Positions 51,029 through 60,355 of a DNA stretch of 64,000 bases are shown piece by piece. A program made the translations under genes and the position numbers. Origin of the DNA: Wenzhouxiangella sp. XN201. GTDB taxonomy: Bacteria; Pseudomonadota; Gammaproteobacteria; Xanthomonadales; Wenzhouxiangellaceae. Location: NCBI RefSeq assembly GCF_011008905.1, contig NZ_JAAIVI010000019.1:1-64000 (forward strand), in the 5' to 3' direction. The notes under the pieces were generated by a model, which was not told the DNA's origin, searched no databases, and saw only the letters and a program-made list of their open reading frames with translations. The first letter of the stretch is position 1. Every line of letters starts with the position of its first letter.

Positions 51029-53563
51029 TTAGAAACGCGCGCGGAAGTTGATGCCGTAGGTGCGCGGCTGGTTGGTTCGGAAGCCCAGGCGGGCGCGACC
51101 GCCGCGCTCGCGGTCGAACGACAGCAGCGCGTTTTCATCGAACACGTTGTCGACGAACAGCGTGACGGTGTAGTCGCCGAAGTCGATGCCGCCGCTGAGA
51201 TAGGCGATGTCGTAGGCCGGCAGCTCGAGATCGAGCGAGGTCACTTCGGCGCCGGTCATGCCGGCAAACGGCAAGCCGTGCGCGAAGTCGCCCGCACCCG
51301 GCACCTGGTCGCCCGGCTGGGTGTAGCGAGAGCCGATGTACTGCCAGGCAGCGGTGACAAAACCTTCGGCCGCGGAACCGGCCCAACCTACCGGGAAGGT
51401 GTAGGACCCGCTGAGCGAAGCCTGCTCTTCGGGCACGGTGGGCAGGCGGTTGCCGTCCTGAACGCCGCCGAGCACGTTGCCGTCGGCGTCGAACACGGTG
51501 GAATCGAACTCGGCTTCGACCACGCTGCCGGCGAACGACAGGAAGAGCCGGTCGATCGGCTCCCAGTTCAACTCGGCCTCGACACCGGTCGAGTGCGCGC
51601 TGGGCACGTTGAAGGAAATGCGCGAGGAGCACGATCCGGCATCCAGCGTGACCTGCAAGTCATCGATGTCGGCATGGAACACGGCGGCATTGAAGGTGAC
51701 GTTCCTCGTCTGCGCCTTGAAGCCGAGCTCGTAGTTCCACAGGGTCTCGTCGTCATAGTCCTGGAAGTCGCCGAAGATCTCGAGGTCTTCGGGGGTACAC
51801 AGGGTGACGTTGAGCGGGTCGTTGACCCCGCCCAGACGGAAACCCTGGGAAACCTGGGCATTGACCGACATGAAGTCGTTGAACTTGTAGTCGGCGATTA
51901 CCCGCGGCGTGAAACCGTCCGACGAGGTCTCGTCGACCACTGCGGTGTCGCCGGCGGCGAACAGGCCGCCGGTGGTGATCGTGCGGACTTCCTCGAAGTC
52001 GTAGTAACGACCGCCGGCCGTCAGCGTCAGCCGATCGGTGACATACCAGCTGGCCTCGCCGAAGATCGCGAGCTGCTCGATGTCATAGGGCAGATCCGAG
52101 TTGAACGGAGAATCGGCCGGGAAGCCGTTGGCAACGGCCGCCGACGTACCTGCGCCCAGTACGGCATCGGTGAAGGCGTCGTAACCGGGCGTGGGCAGGC
52201 GCTGGGCATACACGCGTTCGGTATCGGAATAGAACGCGCCGACCAACCAGTCGAACACGCCTTCGCCGTTGGACGAAAGGCGGACCTCCTGGGTGAACTG
52301 CTCGACGTCGGTGGTATCGCGCAGGTTCGAAGGCAGCATCACGGCTTCGTCGGGATAGCCCAGGTCGACCGAAACACTACCGGACAGGGCACTGGCGTCA
52401 CGGCTGACGAGAATGTCGCGCTCGGTAATGCTGGTCACCGAGGTCAGGTCAAAGCCGTCGAAGCCGACTGTCGCGGTCAGGTCGGCCAGCATGAACTCGT
52501 CCCCGAACTCTTCATCGAGCAGCAGGAACTGTTCGCGCTCATCGAAAGTAACCGCCGGCCGCTCGGTGGTGTACGGGTTGGCATACAGGTTGAACACTTC
52601 CTGGCGATTGAAACCGTCGGTTTCGATCTCCTGGTAAATGAGGCGGGGCGTGAGCGAAATGTTGTCGGTCGGCTCATAGGTCAGGGCTGCGCGAATGCCG
52701 CTGCGGCTTCCGCTGTTGACGTCGTTGTCGACCCGGCCGCCCTCACGCAGGGCGTCGATGTAGCCGCCGTATTCGGTGTGATAACCCACCAGCCGGAATG
52801 CACCGTTGCCATTGCCGAACGGGACATTGACCATGCCCTTGAGATGACCACCCTGGCCACCCTCGTCAATCGAGTTGAATTCAGCTTCGAAGGCCGCTTC
52901 GTGCTGGGCAAGGTTGGGCTGGTTGGTGATGTAGCGGATGGTGCCGCCGATCGATCCCGAGCCGAACAGCGTCCCCTGCGGCCCACGCAGCGTTTCCACG
53001 CGGTTGAGATCGAACAGGTCCAGGTCGGGGGTAAACAGTGACAGCGAAATGACCGATTCATCGAGGTAGACACCGACCTGTTCCTTGACGCCGGGCTGGT
53101 CGCGCACGATCTGACCGGCCGACACGCCGCGAATCGCGACCTGGCTCTGTCCCGGGCCGAGGTTCTGAATGGTCAGGCCGGCGACGTTGCGCGAGAGTTC
53201 CTCGATCGAGTCCGCGCCGGTACGTTCGATGTCGGCCTGGCTCTGGGCATTGATCGAAAACGGCACATCCTGCAGCGATTGCTCGCGCTTGGTGGCGGTG
53301 ACGACAATGGTTTCCAGATCAGAACTGTCGTCGGCCGGCCGCCCCGAGCGGCCGGAACTCGTTTGTCCCTCGTTCGTCTGAGACGCCGATTCCGAGCTGT
53401 CGGAACTGCTGGCGCTCTCGGAGCTCGATTCAGCGCTCATCACAGCGGATTCGGCCTGATCAGAATCGGCGGTGTCGCTTGCCGCCGAAACGAGGCCGGC
53501 GGATGCGAGACCGAATACGATTGCGATCACTCCCAAAAAAGTATTCAACGTGTTTATTTTCAT
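51029..53563 (-). CDS. TonB-dependent outer-membrane receptor
   Basis: An 844-residue beta-barrel receptor with signal peptide (residues 1-~27), an unusual Ser/Ala/Glu-rich spacer (about residues 30-80), the plug domain (LETIVVTATKREQSLQDVPF, AIRGVSAGQIVRDQPGV, NRVETLRGPQGTLFGSGSIG) and a 22-stranded-type barrel ending in Phe (YGINFRARF). The TonB-box-like ETIVVTA is visible. Vitamin, metal or glycan substrates cannot be told apart. GGAGGG six bases before the ATG at 53563 fixes the start. It is divergent from the DUF305-LVIVD gene. Confidence 0.94.
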   Translation of the reverse strand: MKINTLNTFLGVIAIVFGLASAGLVSAASDTADSDQAESAVMSAESSSESASSSDSSESASQTNEGQTSSGRSGRPADDSSDLETIVVTATKREQSLQDVPFSINAQSQADIERTGADSIEELSRNVAGLTIQNLGPGQSQVAIRGVSAGQIVRDQPGVKEQVGVYLDESVISLSLFTPDLDLFDLNRVETLRGPQGTLFGSGSIGGTIRYITNQPNLAQHEAAFEAEFNSIDEGGQGGHLKGMVNVPFGNGNGAFRLVGYHTEYGGYIDALREGGRVDNDVNSGSRSGIRAALTYEPTDNISLTPRLIYQEIETDGFNRQEVFNLYANPYTTERPAVTFDEREQFLLLDEEFGDEFMLADLTATVGFDGFDLTSVTSITERDILVSRDASALSGSVSVDLGYPDEAVMLPSNLRDTTDVEQFTQEVRLSSNGEGVFDWLVGAFYSDTERVYAQRLPTPGYDAFTDAVLGAGTSAAVANGFPADSPFNSDLPYDIEQLAIFGEASWYVTDRLTLTAGGRYYDFEEVRTITTGGLFAAGDTAVVDETSSDGFTPRVIADYKFNDFMSVNAQVSQGFRLGGVNDPLNVTLCTPEDLEIFGDFQDYDDETLWNYELGFKAQTRNVTFNAAVFHADIDDLQVTLDAGSCSSRISFNVPSAHSTGVEAELNWEPIDRLFLSFAGSVVEAEFDSTVFDADGNVLGGVQDGNRLPTVPEEQASLSGSYTFPVGWAGSAAEGFVTAAWQYIGSRYTQPGDQVPGAGDFAHGLPFAGMTGAEVTSLDLELPAYDIAYLSGGIDFGDYTVTLFVDNVFDENALLSFDRERGGRARLGFRTNQPRTYGINFRARF

Positions 53564-53640
53564 GGTATTCCCTCCAAGGTTCCCTGGCCCGAGTATACCG
53601 ATTTTCAAGTAGTTCGCCATGCCGTGCGGGGTTCCAGCGT

Positions 53641-53694
53641 GCGAGGTCCCGGCTCAAAGCCTGCCCCGGACCTGATCCGGGGGCCGGGACGACA
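53641..53694. repeat. REP-like palindrome copy (long variant)
   Basis: GCGAGGTCCCGGCTC...GGGGGCCGGGACGACAG with an inner CCCCGGACC/GGTCCGGG-like pair. It lies between the divergent TonB receptor and DUF305-LVIVD genes, where it may sit in one or both leaders. Confidence 0.8.
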
Positions 53695-53803
53695 GGATCT
53701 TGGGACGGGCCGGGATCAGGGAGGGACAATCTTCGGGTTCTGCGCGCCTGATCACCCCGAATCTGCTAGATTCTGCGGCTCCTCCCAGCTTCAGGAAACA
53801 TCG

Positions 53804-56245
53804 ATGTCTGCAGTTTCAAAGGTTTTCCGCCCCTTGATGGCGCTGGCCCTGGCCGGCGGCCTGGTGCACATGGCGCTTGCCCAGACACCCATCATCCAGC
53901 CCGGCAAGCCGGGCGAGGCCAGTCGCACGATCAGCGCCGAGGAGGCCACCGAGCTGGCCGGCATCGGCTACTCGGAAGCCGACGTGACCTTCATGACGGA
54001 CATGATTCCGCACCATCACCAGGCCCTGGTGATGTCCGCCCTGGTGGCCGAGCGCACCGGGCGTAACGAGATGACCGAGCTGGCCGAGCGTATCGCCGCC
54101 TCGCAGGAAGACGAGATTGCCTTCATGCAGGAATGGCTGCGCGATCATGGTGAGGAAGTCCCGGATCCGGCCGATCACCAGGCCATGCACACCCATCACG
54201 ACATGGCCGGCATGGCCAGCCCCGAGCAGATGGCCGATCTGGAAGCCGCCAGCGGGCCGGACTTCGACGCACTCTTCCTGCAACTGATGATCGAGCACCA
54301 CAAGGGCGCGCTGACGATGGTCGACGAATTGCTCGACACCAGCGGCTCGGCCCAGGATCCGGTGCTCTACGAGTTCACCACCGATGTCACCAATGACCAG
54401 GAAGCCGAAATCGAGCGCATGACGGCCATGCTGGCCGGCTTCTCGCCCGACCCGCGCGTGGGCCTGGCGGCCGGCTTCCGTGATGCCGGCGAGGCGATCG
54501 AGAACCTTGAACTGGTCGCCGCATTGCCCAAGCCGGACGGTTTCTTCGATCCCGAAAATCCCGCCGGCCTGCCGATCGAGCGCGATGACGAGGATGACGA
54601 AGAGGGCGACGACGAGGAAGCTGCGGATGAGGCCGATGAGGAAGGCGACCCCGAAGCGGCTGACGACGACGTGCGCCAGGGCGATGACGAGCCGCGCCCG
54701 GCCCTTTTGAGTTTCTCCAACACCGATATGGCCTTCACCGACCAGGTGCTGGTGACCGGCAATTACCACGGCTTCAACGTCTACGACATCAGCGGCCAGG
54801 TGCCTGAACTGATGAGTTCCATCGTCTGCCCGGGCGGCCAGGGCGACGTTTCCATCGCCGGCGACTTGCTGATCATGTCGGTACAGGAAAACCGCGCGCG
54901 ACTCGACTGCGGCCTGATGGGTACGGCTGGCAAGGTGAGCGAGGATCGCTTCCGGGGCCTGCGCATCTTCGACATTTCCGACCTGACCAACCCGGTCCAG
55001 GTCGGCGCCGTGCAGACCTGCCGCGGTTCGCACACCCACACCCTCGTGACCGGCCCCGAGCCGGACGGCAAGCTGATCGTCTACAACTCCGGCACGTCCC
55101 CGGTGCGTGAGGAAGAGGAAATGGAAGGCTGCGTCGACACCCGCCGCTATGGCGATGATCGCACCGCGCTGTTCCGTATCGACATCATCGAAATCCCGGT
55201 CGACCGCCCGCAGGATGCGCGCATCGTCGACAGTCCGGCGGTGTTCGCCGATCCCGAGTCCGGCAACCTGGCCGGGCTGTGGGCCGGCGGCGATCACGGC
55301 GACGACACGCAGGACACCAACCGCACCGACCACTGCCACGACATCACGGTGTTTCCGGAAAAGAACCTGGCTGCCGGCGCCTGTTCGGGCAACGGCATCC
55401 TGTTCGACATCTCCGACCCCTACAACCCGCAGCGCATCGACGAGGTGGTCGATCCCGGCTTCGCCTACTGGCATTCAGCCACCTTCAACAACGACGGCAC
55501 CAAGGTGCTGTTCACCGACGAATGGGGCGGCGGCAGCCGGCCGCGCTGCCGTGCCTCCGACCCGCTCGACTGGGGCGCCGACGCCTTTTACGACATCGTC
55601 GACGGCGAGCTGGTCAACGGCGCCTATTTCAAGATGCCGGCACCGCAGACCGAGCAGGAAAACTGTGTCGCCCACAACGGTTCGATCATCCCGGTGCCCG
55701 GGCGCGATCTCTTCGCCCAGGCCTGGTACCAGGGTGGCCTGTCGGTGGTCGACTTCACCGACTCCAACGATCCGTTCGAGATCGCTTTCTTCGACCGCGG
55801 CCCGATCGACGGCGACGACCTGGTGATGGGTGGCTACTGGTCGACCTACTGGTACAACGGGCTGATCTACGGCACCGAAATCGCCCGCGGCCTGGACGTG
55901 TTTGCGCTCAAGCCGAGCGAACACCTGAGCGAAAACGAGATCGCCGCCGCGAAACTTGCCAACGGCGGCGACCTGTTCAATCCCCAGACCCAGACGCGCC
56001 TGAGCTGGCCGAACGAGCCGGTGGTGGCCCGCGCCTATTCCGACCAGCTCGCGCGAGACGGCGCCCTCGACCAAACGGAGCGCGCGCGACTCGACCAGGC
56101 GCTGACGGCCGTCGAGGCCGGCAACGGCGATGTCGAAACCCTCAAGGCCCTTTCCGAGTCCTTCGGTGAGCAGTCCAGCGAGCACGAAGGCGCCACCCGC
56201 AAGCGACTGAGGGCCCTGGCCGAAGTGTTGAAAGGTCTGCGCTAG
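53804..56245 (+). CDS. DUF305-LVIVD fusion protein, exported
   Basis: The 813-residue protein has a signal peptide (to about residue 26), a duplicated DUF305 domain with DMIPHHHQALVM (66-78) and LMIEHHKGALTM (161-172), motifs linked to copper handling, a strongly acidic linker (about 260-297) and a C-terminal beta-propeller of LVIVD-type repeats (FNVYDISG, LRIFDISD, ILFDISDPYNPQ, LSVVDFTDSNDP). LVIVD repeats build secreted propellers of unknown role. AGGA seven bases before the ATG at 53804 fixes the start. The combination is unusual. Confidence 0.88.
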   Translation: MSAVSKVFRPLMALALAGGLVHMALAQTPIIQPGKPGEASRTISAEEATELAGIGYSEADVTFMTDMIPHHHQALVMSALVAERTGRNEMTELAERIAASQEDEIAFMQEWLRDHGEEVPDPADHQAMHTHHDMAGMASPEQMADLEAASGPDFDALFLQLMIEHHKGALTMVDELLDTSGSAQDPVLYEFTTDVTNDQEAEIERMTAMLAGFSPDPRVGLAAGFRDAGEAIENLELVAALPKPDGFFDPENPAGLPIERDDEDDEEGDDEEAADEADEEGDPEAADDDVRQGDDEPRPALLSFSNTDMAFTDQVLVTGNYHGFNVYDISGQVPELMSSIVCPGGQGDVSIAGDLLIMSVQENRARLDCGLMGTAGKVSEDRFRGLRIFDISDLTNPVQVGAVQTCRGSHTHTLVTGPEPDGKLIVYNSGTSPVREEEEMEGCVDTRRYGDDRTALFRIDIIEIPVDRPQDARIVDSPAVFADPESGNLAGLWAGGDHGDDTQDTNRTDHCHDITVFPEKNLAAGACSGNGILFDISDPYNPQRIDEVVDPGFAYWHSATFNNDGTKVLFTDEWGGGSRPRCRASDPLDWGADAFYDIVDGELVNGAYFKMPAPQTEQENCVAHNGSIIPVPGRDLFAQAWYQGGLSVVDFTDSNDPFEIAFFDRGPIDGDDLVMGGYWSTYWYNGLIYGTEIARGLDVFALKPSEHLSENEIAAAKLANGGDLFNPQTQTRLSWPNEPVVARAYSDQLARDGALDQTERARLDQALTAVEAGNGDVETLKALSESFGEQSSEHEGATRKRLRALAEVLKGLR

Positions 56246-56283
56246 GCGTGGCGGGCATGGCGCCCGGACGTGCTACGCCGACC

Positions 56284-56469
56284 GTGCGAGATCCCGGCTC
56301 AGGGCCGGGATGACTCGGCCCCGTCGCCCCGGAACGCCCCCCTGTCGCCCCGGAAATCGCGCAGCGATTATCCGGGGCCTCGCAACTTTCAGGCGGCAGT
56401 CAGTTGTGCCGTGCCGGAATGATGCGTGGGAGGTCCCGGCTCTTCGCTATCGCTCCGGCCGGGACGACA
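56284..56469. repeat. REP-like palindromes (two copies) and a related GC palindrome
   Basis: GAGATCCCGGCTCAGGGCCGGGATGACTC at about 56284-56315 and GAGGTCCCGGCTCTTCGCTA...GGCCGGGACGACAG at about 56426-56469 belong to the same family. Between them, GCCCCGGAA...ATTATCCGGGGC is a further inverted repeat. No gene is seen in 56246-56505. Confidence 0.8.
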
Positions 56470-56505
56470 GTCATCGCCCGGTAGCCCTTGCTGTACATTG
56501 GAAGA

Positions 56506-57141
56506 ATGGCTGCAAACCGGCCGATCTTCCGACAAGCACCCAACGTGCCGCTGCCGGCGCGTCTGTTCTTTACTGTGTGGATGGCCGTCTGGCTGTCGAT
56601 CGTCATCCTGTACGGCAGCACGCAGAACTTCTGGTGGCTGTGCAACGTGGCCCAGTTCATCGTGCTCTGGTGTGTGTGGCGACCCCTCCCCCTGCTGCTC
56701 TCGAGCCAGGCCGGCACGGTGGTGCTGGTAGGCCTTTTCTGGACGCTCGACTTCGCCGCGGGGCTGGTCCTGGGCGAGAGCCCGACTGGCGCCACCGCCT
56801 ACATGTTCAACGATGAACTGCCGCTGATCCTGCGCGCGACATCGACCTACCACATGTGGCTGCCGCTGTTCGTTCTGTGGCTGTGCCGGAGCGAGCGCAT
56901 CGGCTACGATCCCCGCGGCCCGTGGTTGCAGTGCCTGATCGGAACGGCGGCGATCGTCGGCAGCTGGTGGTTCGGCAACCCCGAGCGCAACCTCAATTTC
57001 ACGCAGGCACCCTTAGGCATCGAACAGGTGTGGCTGCCCGACCCGGTCTACCTGGTGTGCCTATGCATCGCCACCGCGCTGCTGGTCTATCTGCCGGGGC
57101 ACTGGCTGGTCCGGGCGGCGACGATCCGGAAGCCTATATGA
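56506..57141 (+). CDS. Multi-pass membrane protein of unknown function
   Basis: A ~211-residue protein with about seven hydrophobic helices (for example LFFTVWMAVWLSIVILYG, VVLVGLFWTLDFAAGLVLG, MWLPLFVLWLCR, YLVCLCIATALLVYLPGHWL). No family is recognised with certainty. The ATG at 56506 is taken; a TTG at 56488 is in frame. Its last codons run to the ATG region of the pcm gene, suggesting co-transcription. Confidence 0.75.
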   Translation: MAANRPIFRQAPNVPLPARLFFTVWMAVWLSIVILYGSTQNFWWLCNVAQFIVLWCVWRPLPLLLSSQAGTVVLVGLFWTLDFAAGLVLGESPTGATAYMFNDELPLILRATSTYHMWLPLFVLWLCRSERIGYDPRGPWLQCLIGTAAIVGSWWFGNPERNLNFTQAPLGIEQVWLPDPVYLVCLCIATALLVYLPGHWLVRAATIRKPI

Positions 57142-57167
57142 TGGGGCTGGATTCGACGGAGGCTTCG

Positions 57168-57926
57168 ATGATGAAACGTCTGTCCTGGATTGCAATAGCC
57201 GCCGGCGCTCTGGTGTTCAATGCGGCGGCGGAGCCACCCGACACCAAGCTGCTGCTCGAAGGCGGTGGTTCGGCGCCGGCCTCATTCACCGATGACCGCG
57301 CCGACGAGCGCGCACGCATGGTCGAGGTGCAGATCGCCGGGCGCGGCGTCAGCGACGAGCGCGTGCTCGAGGCCATGCACAAGGTGCCGCGCCACGCCTT
57401 CGTGCCGGACGAACAGAAGCCGGGCGCCTACGGCGACCGGCCGCTGCCGATCGGCCACGGCCAAACCATCTCCCAACCCTATATCGTCGGCTTCATGTCC
57501 GAGGAGCTCGATGTCGAACGCGGGGATCGCGTGCTTGAGGTGGGCACCGGCTCCGGCTACCAGGCAGCGGTGCTGGCAGCCATGGGGGTGGAGGTGGTCT
57601 CGATCGAGATCATCGGCGCACTGGCACGCAGGGCCGCAGCGCAGCTCGAGCGGCTGGACTTCGGAAATGTCACCGTCATCCACGGCGACGGCTATTACGG
57701 CTACCCCGAAAAAGGCCCGTATGACGCCATTATCGTCACCGCTGCGGCCGAACACGTGCCGCCGCCGCTGGTCGAGCAGCTCAAGCCGAAGCGGCGCATG
57801 GTTATTCCGGTCGGCCGCGCCGGCTGGACGCAAAACCTGCTCCGGGTCGAAAAGACCGAGGACGGTGAGGCGCGTTCGCGCAACCTGATGGCGGTGGTGT
57901 TCGTTCCCCTCACCGGCGACCACTGA
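57168..57926 (+). CDS. pcm: Protein-L-isoaspartate O-methyltransferase with signal peptide
   Basis: The 252-residue protein has an N-terminal signal segment (RLSWIAIAAGALVFNAAAEP) followed by a complete Pcm domain: ERARMVEVQIAGRGVSDERV, VPRHAFVPDE, IGHGQTISQPYIV, LEVGTGSGYQAAVLAAMG (SAM site) and YDAIIVTAAAEHVP. Pcm repairs isoaspartyl residues; a signal peptide implies a periplasmic copy, as occurs in some gammaproteobacteria. GGAGG lies five bases before the ATG at 57168. Methyl donor supply in the periplasm is an open question for such proteins. Confidence 0.92.
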   Translation: MMKRLSWIAIAAGALVFNAAAEPPDTKLLLEGGGSAPASFTDDRADERARMVEVQIAGRGVSDERVLEAMHKVPRHAFVPDEQKPGAYGDRPLPIGHGQTISQPYIVGFMSEELDVERGDRVLEVGTGSGYQAAVLAAMGVEVVSIEIIGALARRAAAQLERLDFGNVTVIHGDGYYGYPEKGPYDAIIVTAAAEHVPPPLVEQLKPKRRMVIPVGRAGWTQNLLRVEKTEDGEARSRNLMAVVFVPLTGDH

Positions 57927-57934
57927 CCACCGCC

Positions 57935-60274
57935 GTGCGTGACACCGCCAGACCCCGCGCGCTCGACCTGATCGCGCTGGGCGCGCTGGCGGGCTCGGTG
58001 CTGGCCTTCGAGGTCATTCTGCTGAGGCTGTTCGAATTCAGCCACTGGCATCATTTTGCCGGGCTGTCGATTGCGCTGGCCCTGCTGGGGCTGGGCAGCG
58101 CCGGCACGGTGCTCACGCTGCTCGGCGAGCGCGCCGTCGCCGCGGGTGATCGCTGGTTTGCCGGGGGCATGCTGATCGCCGCGGCCGGGTTCCTGTTCGT
58201 TCTGTGGCTGAACTCGCAGATCGCCTTGCGGCCGGTGTTCGCGGTCTGGGACATGGGCGAGCTGGCGCGGATCCTGGCTGTGGACCTGGCCGCCTTCCTG
58301 CCGTTCTTCGGCGCTGGACTGGCCATCGGGCAGGTGTTTCCGCGCTGGCCGGCGCATCCCGCACAACTCTATAGCGCCAACCTGTTCGGCTCGGGGTTCG
58401 GTTCGGTGGCCGCCAGCGGCCTGCTGGCCTGGTTCTCGCCCGAGGCGGCGCTGGCCATGGTGGCCGTGGTACTGGTCGCCGCCGCCGGCATGCTGGCGGT
58501 GGTGCGACGCATGATCCCGGCCACGGTGGCGGCGCTGGCGCTGCTGCTGACGGCCGGCTGGATGGTCCACGACCCCCCCGACCCGCAGGTATCCGACTTC
58601 AAGGCGCTGGCGCGGCTGACCGATCTGCCGGACTCGGAAGTGGTATCGGTCGAACCCGGTCTGTCGGGCCGGCTGAGCGTGGTGCGTGCACCCAGCCTGC
58701 GCTTCGCCCCGGGCCTGAGCCTGAACTTCACCGGCGAGGTGCCGGTAAGCGATGCCGCGGTTATCGGCAGCGACCGGGTGGTACCCCTGGCCCGGCAGGC
58801 CGGTGAATCGCCTTCCTTCGGGCAAGCTTCACTGGCCGGCCTCCCCTTGGACCTGCGCGAGCATGGCCGCGTGCTGGCCGTGGGCAGTTCGGTGTGGTCG
58901 ATGCCGCTTGTCGCGGCCGGCCGCGAACTCTTGTGGCTGGAACCGGACCGGCGGCTGACCGACCGGGCGGGGTCACGGGGAATGGACTTTCGGGCGGTGA
59001 CCGACGGCGCATTCCGTTTCCTGGCCACGTCGGAGCGGACGTTTGCGTTGATCAGCTTCGACGGTGCTTTCGGCGCCGGCGATGCCGCCAGCGAGGATGC
59101 GCTGATGACCCGCCAGGGCCTGTCGCTGGCGCTCGACCGGCTCGAACCGGGCGGGCTGCTGAGCCTGCCCGTGGAGATCAGCTATCCGCCGCGCCACGGG
59201 CCGCGTCTGCTGGCCACGGTTCATGCCGCGCTCCAGGCGCGCGGTATCGAACAACCCGGCGCGCACGTGGCCGCGCTGCGTTCGATGCAGGCGATGGTCG
59301 TGCTGGTTGCTGCCGAGCCTCTGGCGATGGCCGACATCGACCGGATTGGGCAGTTTGCCGAACGCTGGGGCTTCGACCGCGTGTGGCTGCCGGGCATGAC
59401 GGCCGACCAGGCCAATCGAAACCACGTGCTCGACGAACCGGTGTTTCACGAGGCGGCCGCCGCTCTGTTTGCCGGACGCCAATTGCCGGAGACCGCGCGC
59501 TGGTTCGAAACCGATGCGGCCAGTCTCGACCGGCCGTATTTCTGGCGCGCCATGCGCTGGAGCACGCTGCCGACCCTGTTCGATCGTCTCGGTCAGCGCG
59601 CCGCCAGCCTGCTTGACTGGACGCTGGTGATGTCGGTGGTGTCGATGGCGGTGGTCACCGTACTCGGGCTGATGCTGATCCTGGCCCCGCTCGGCCGCAT
59701 GCCGGCGTTGCGGCCACCGCTGCGCCGACTTTCGGTCGCCGGCTACTTTCTCGCCCTGGGACTGGGCTTCATGCTGATCGAGATGGCCGTCTTCCAGCGC
59801 ACCGTGCTCTACCTGGACCGGCCAGTGCTGGCCGCCTCGGTGGTCTTTGCCGTGTTTCTGATCGGCGCCGGTGTCGGCAGCGCCATGGCGCCCAAGGCCC
59901 CAGCCGTGCCCCGCATATTTGGGGCGCTGGCCATCGGTGGCCTGGCGACCATTGGCGTACTGTGGCTGGCCATGGACGAGCTGCTGGCGTTACCGATCGG
60001 CTGGCGGGTGGCCGTGCTGGTCGCCGCGATGGCGCCACTGACCTGGGCCATGGGCCGGCCGCTGCCATGGGCCCTGGGTCAGCTGTCGGACCAGCCGCGC
60101 TGGATGCCCTGGGGCTGGGGCATCAACGCGTTTGCCTCAGTCGCCGCCGCCTCGCTTGCTCCGCTGACCTCCGTGCATTTCGGCCAGCCGGCCACGGTCG
60201 CTGCAAGCGCGGTCTGCTATCTGGGCGCCTGGCGAATCGCCAGCCACTGGACGGGGACATCGACCGGCGAGTAG
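57935..60274 (+). CDS. Spermidine-synthase-like multi-pass membrane protein
   Basis: The 779-residue protein has about seven N-terminal helices, a central soluble region resembling the spermidine synthase/SAM fold but with a degraded cofactor motif (RVLAVGSSVWSMPL where a glycine-rich loop is expected), and seven or eight C-terminal helices. Such fused membrane proteins are widespread and uncharacterised. The GTG at 57935 follows pcm by eight bases. Enzyme activity is doubtful given the weak SAM loop. Confidence 0.75.
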   Translation: MRDTARPRALDLIALGALAGSVLAFEVILLRLFEFSHWHHFAGLSIALALLGLGSAGTVLTLLGERAVAAGDRWFAGGMLIAAAGFLFVLWLNSQIALRPVFAVWDMGELARILAVDLAAFLPFFGAGLAIGQVFPRWPAHPAQLYSANLFGSGFGSVAASGLLAWFSPEAALAMVAVVLVAAAGMLAVVRRMIPATVAALALLLTAGWMVHDPPDPQVSDFKALARLTDLPDSEVVSVEPGLSGRLSVVRAPSLRFAPGLSLNFTGEVPVSDAAVIGSDRVVPLARQAGESPSFGQASLAGLPLDLREHGRVLAVGSSVWSMPLVAAGRELLWLEPDRRLTDRAGSRGMDFRAVTDGAFRFLATSERTFALISFDGAFGAGDAASEDALMTRQGLSLALDRLEPGGLLSLPVEISYPPRHGPRLLATVHAALQARGIEQPGAHVAALRSMQAMVVLVAAEPLAMADIDRIGQFAERWGFDRVWLPGMTADQANRNHVLDEPVFHEAAAALFAGRQLPETARWFETDAASLDRPYFWRAMRWSTLPTLFDRLGQRAASLLDWTLVMSVVSMAVVTVLGLMLILAPLGRMPALRPPLRRLSVAGYFLALGLGFMLIEMAVFQRTVLYLDRPVLAASVVFAVFLIGAGVGSAMAPKAPAVPRIFGALAIGGLATIGVLWLAMDELLALPIGWRVAVLVAAMAPLTWAMGRPLPWALGQLSDQPRWMPWGWGINAFASVAAASLAPLTSVHFGQPATVAASAVCYLGAWRIASHWTGTSTGE

Positions 60275-60355
60275 TCGGCCAACCGGGGCGGCATGGTGCA
60301 AGGCGTTGGAAAGGCGGCTAAGATGCTAACGCATATTCCACCAGGCCCAAACCTC

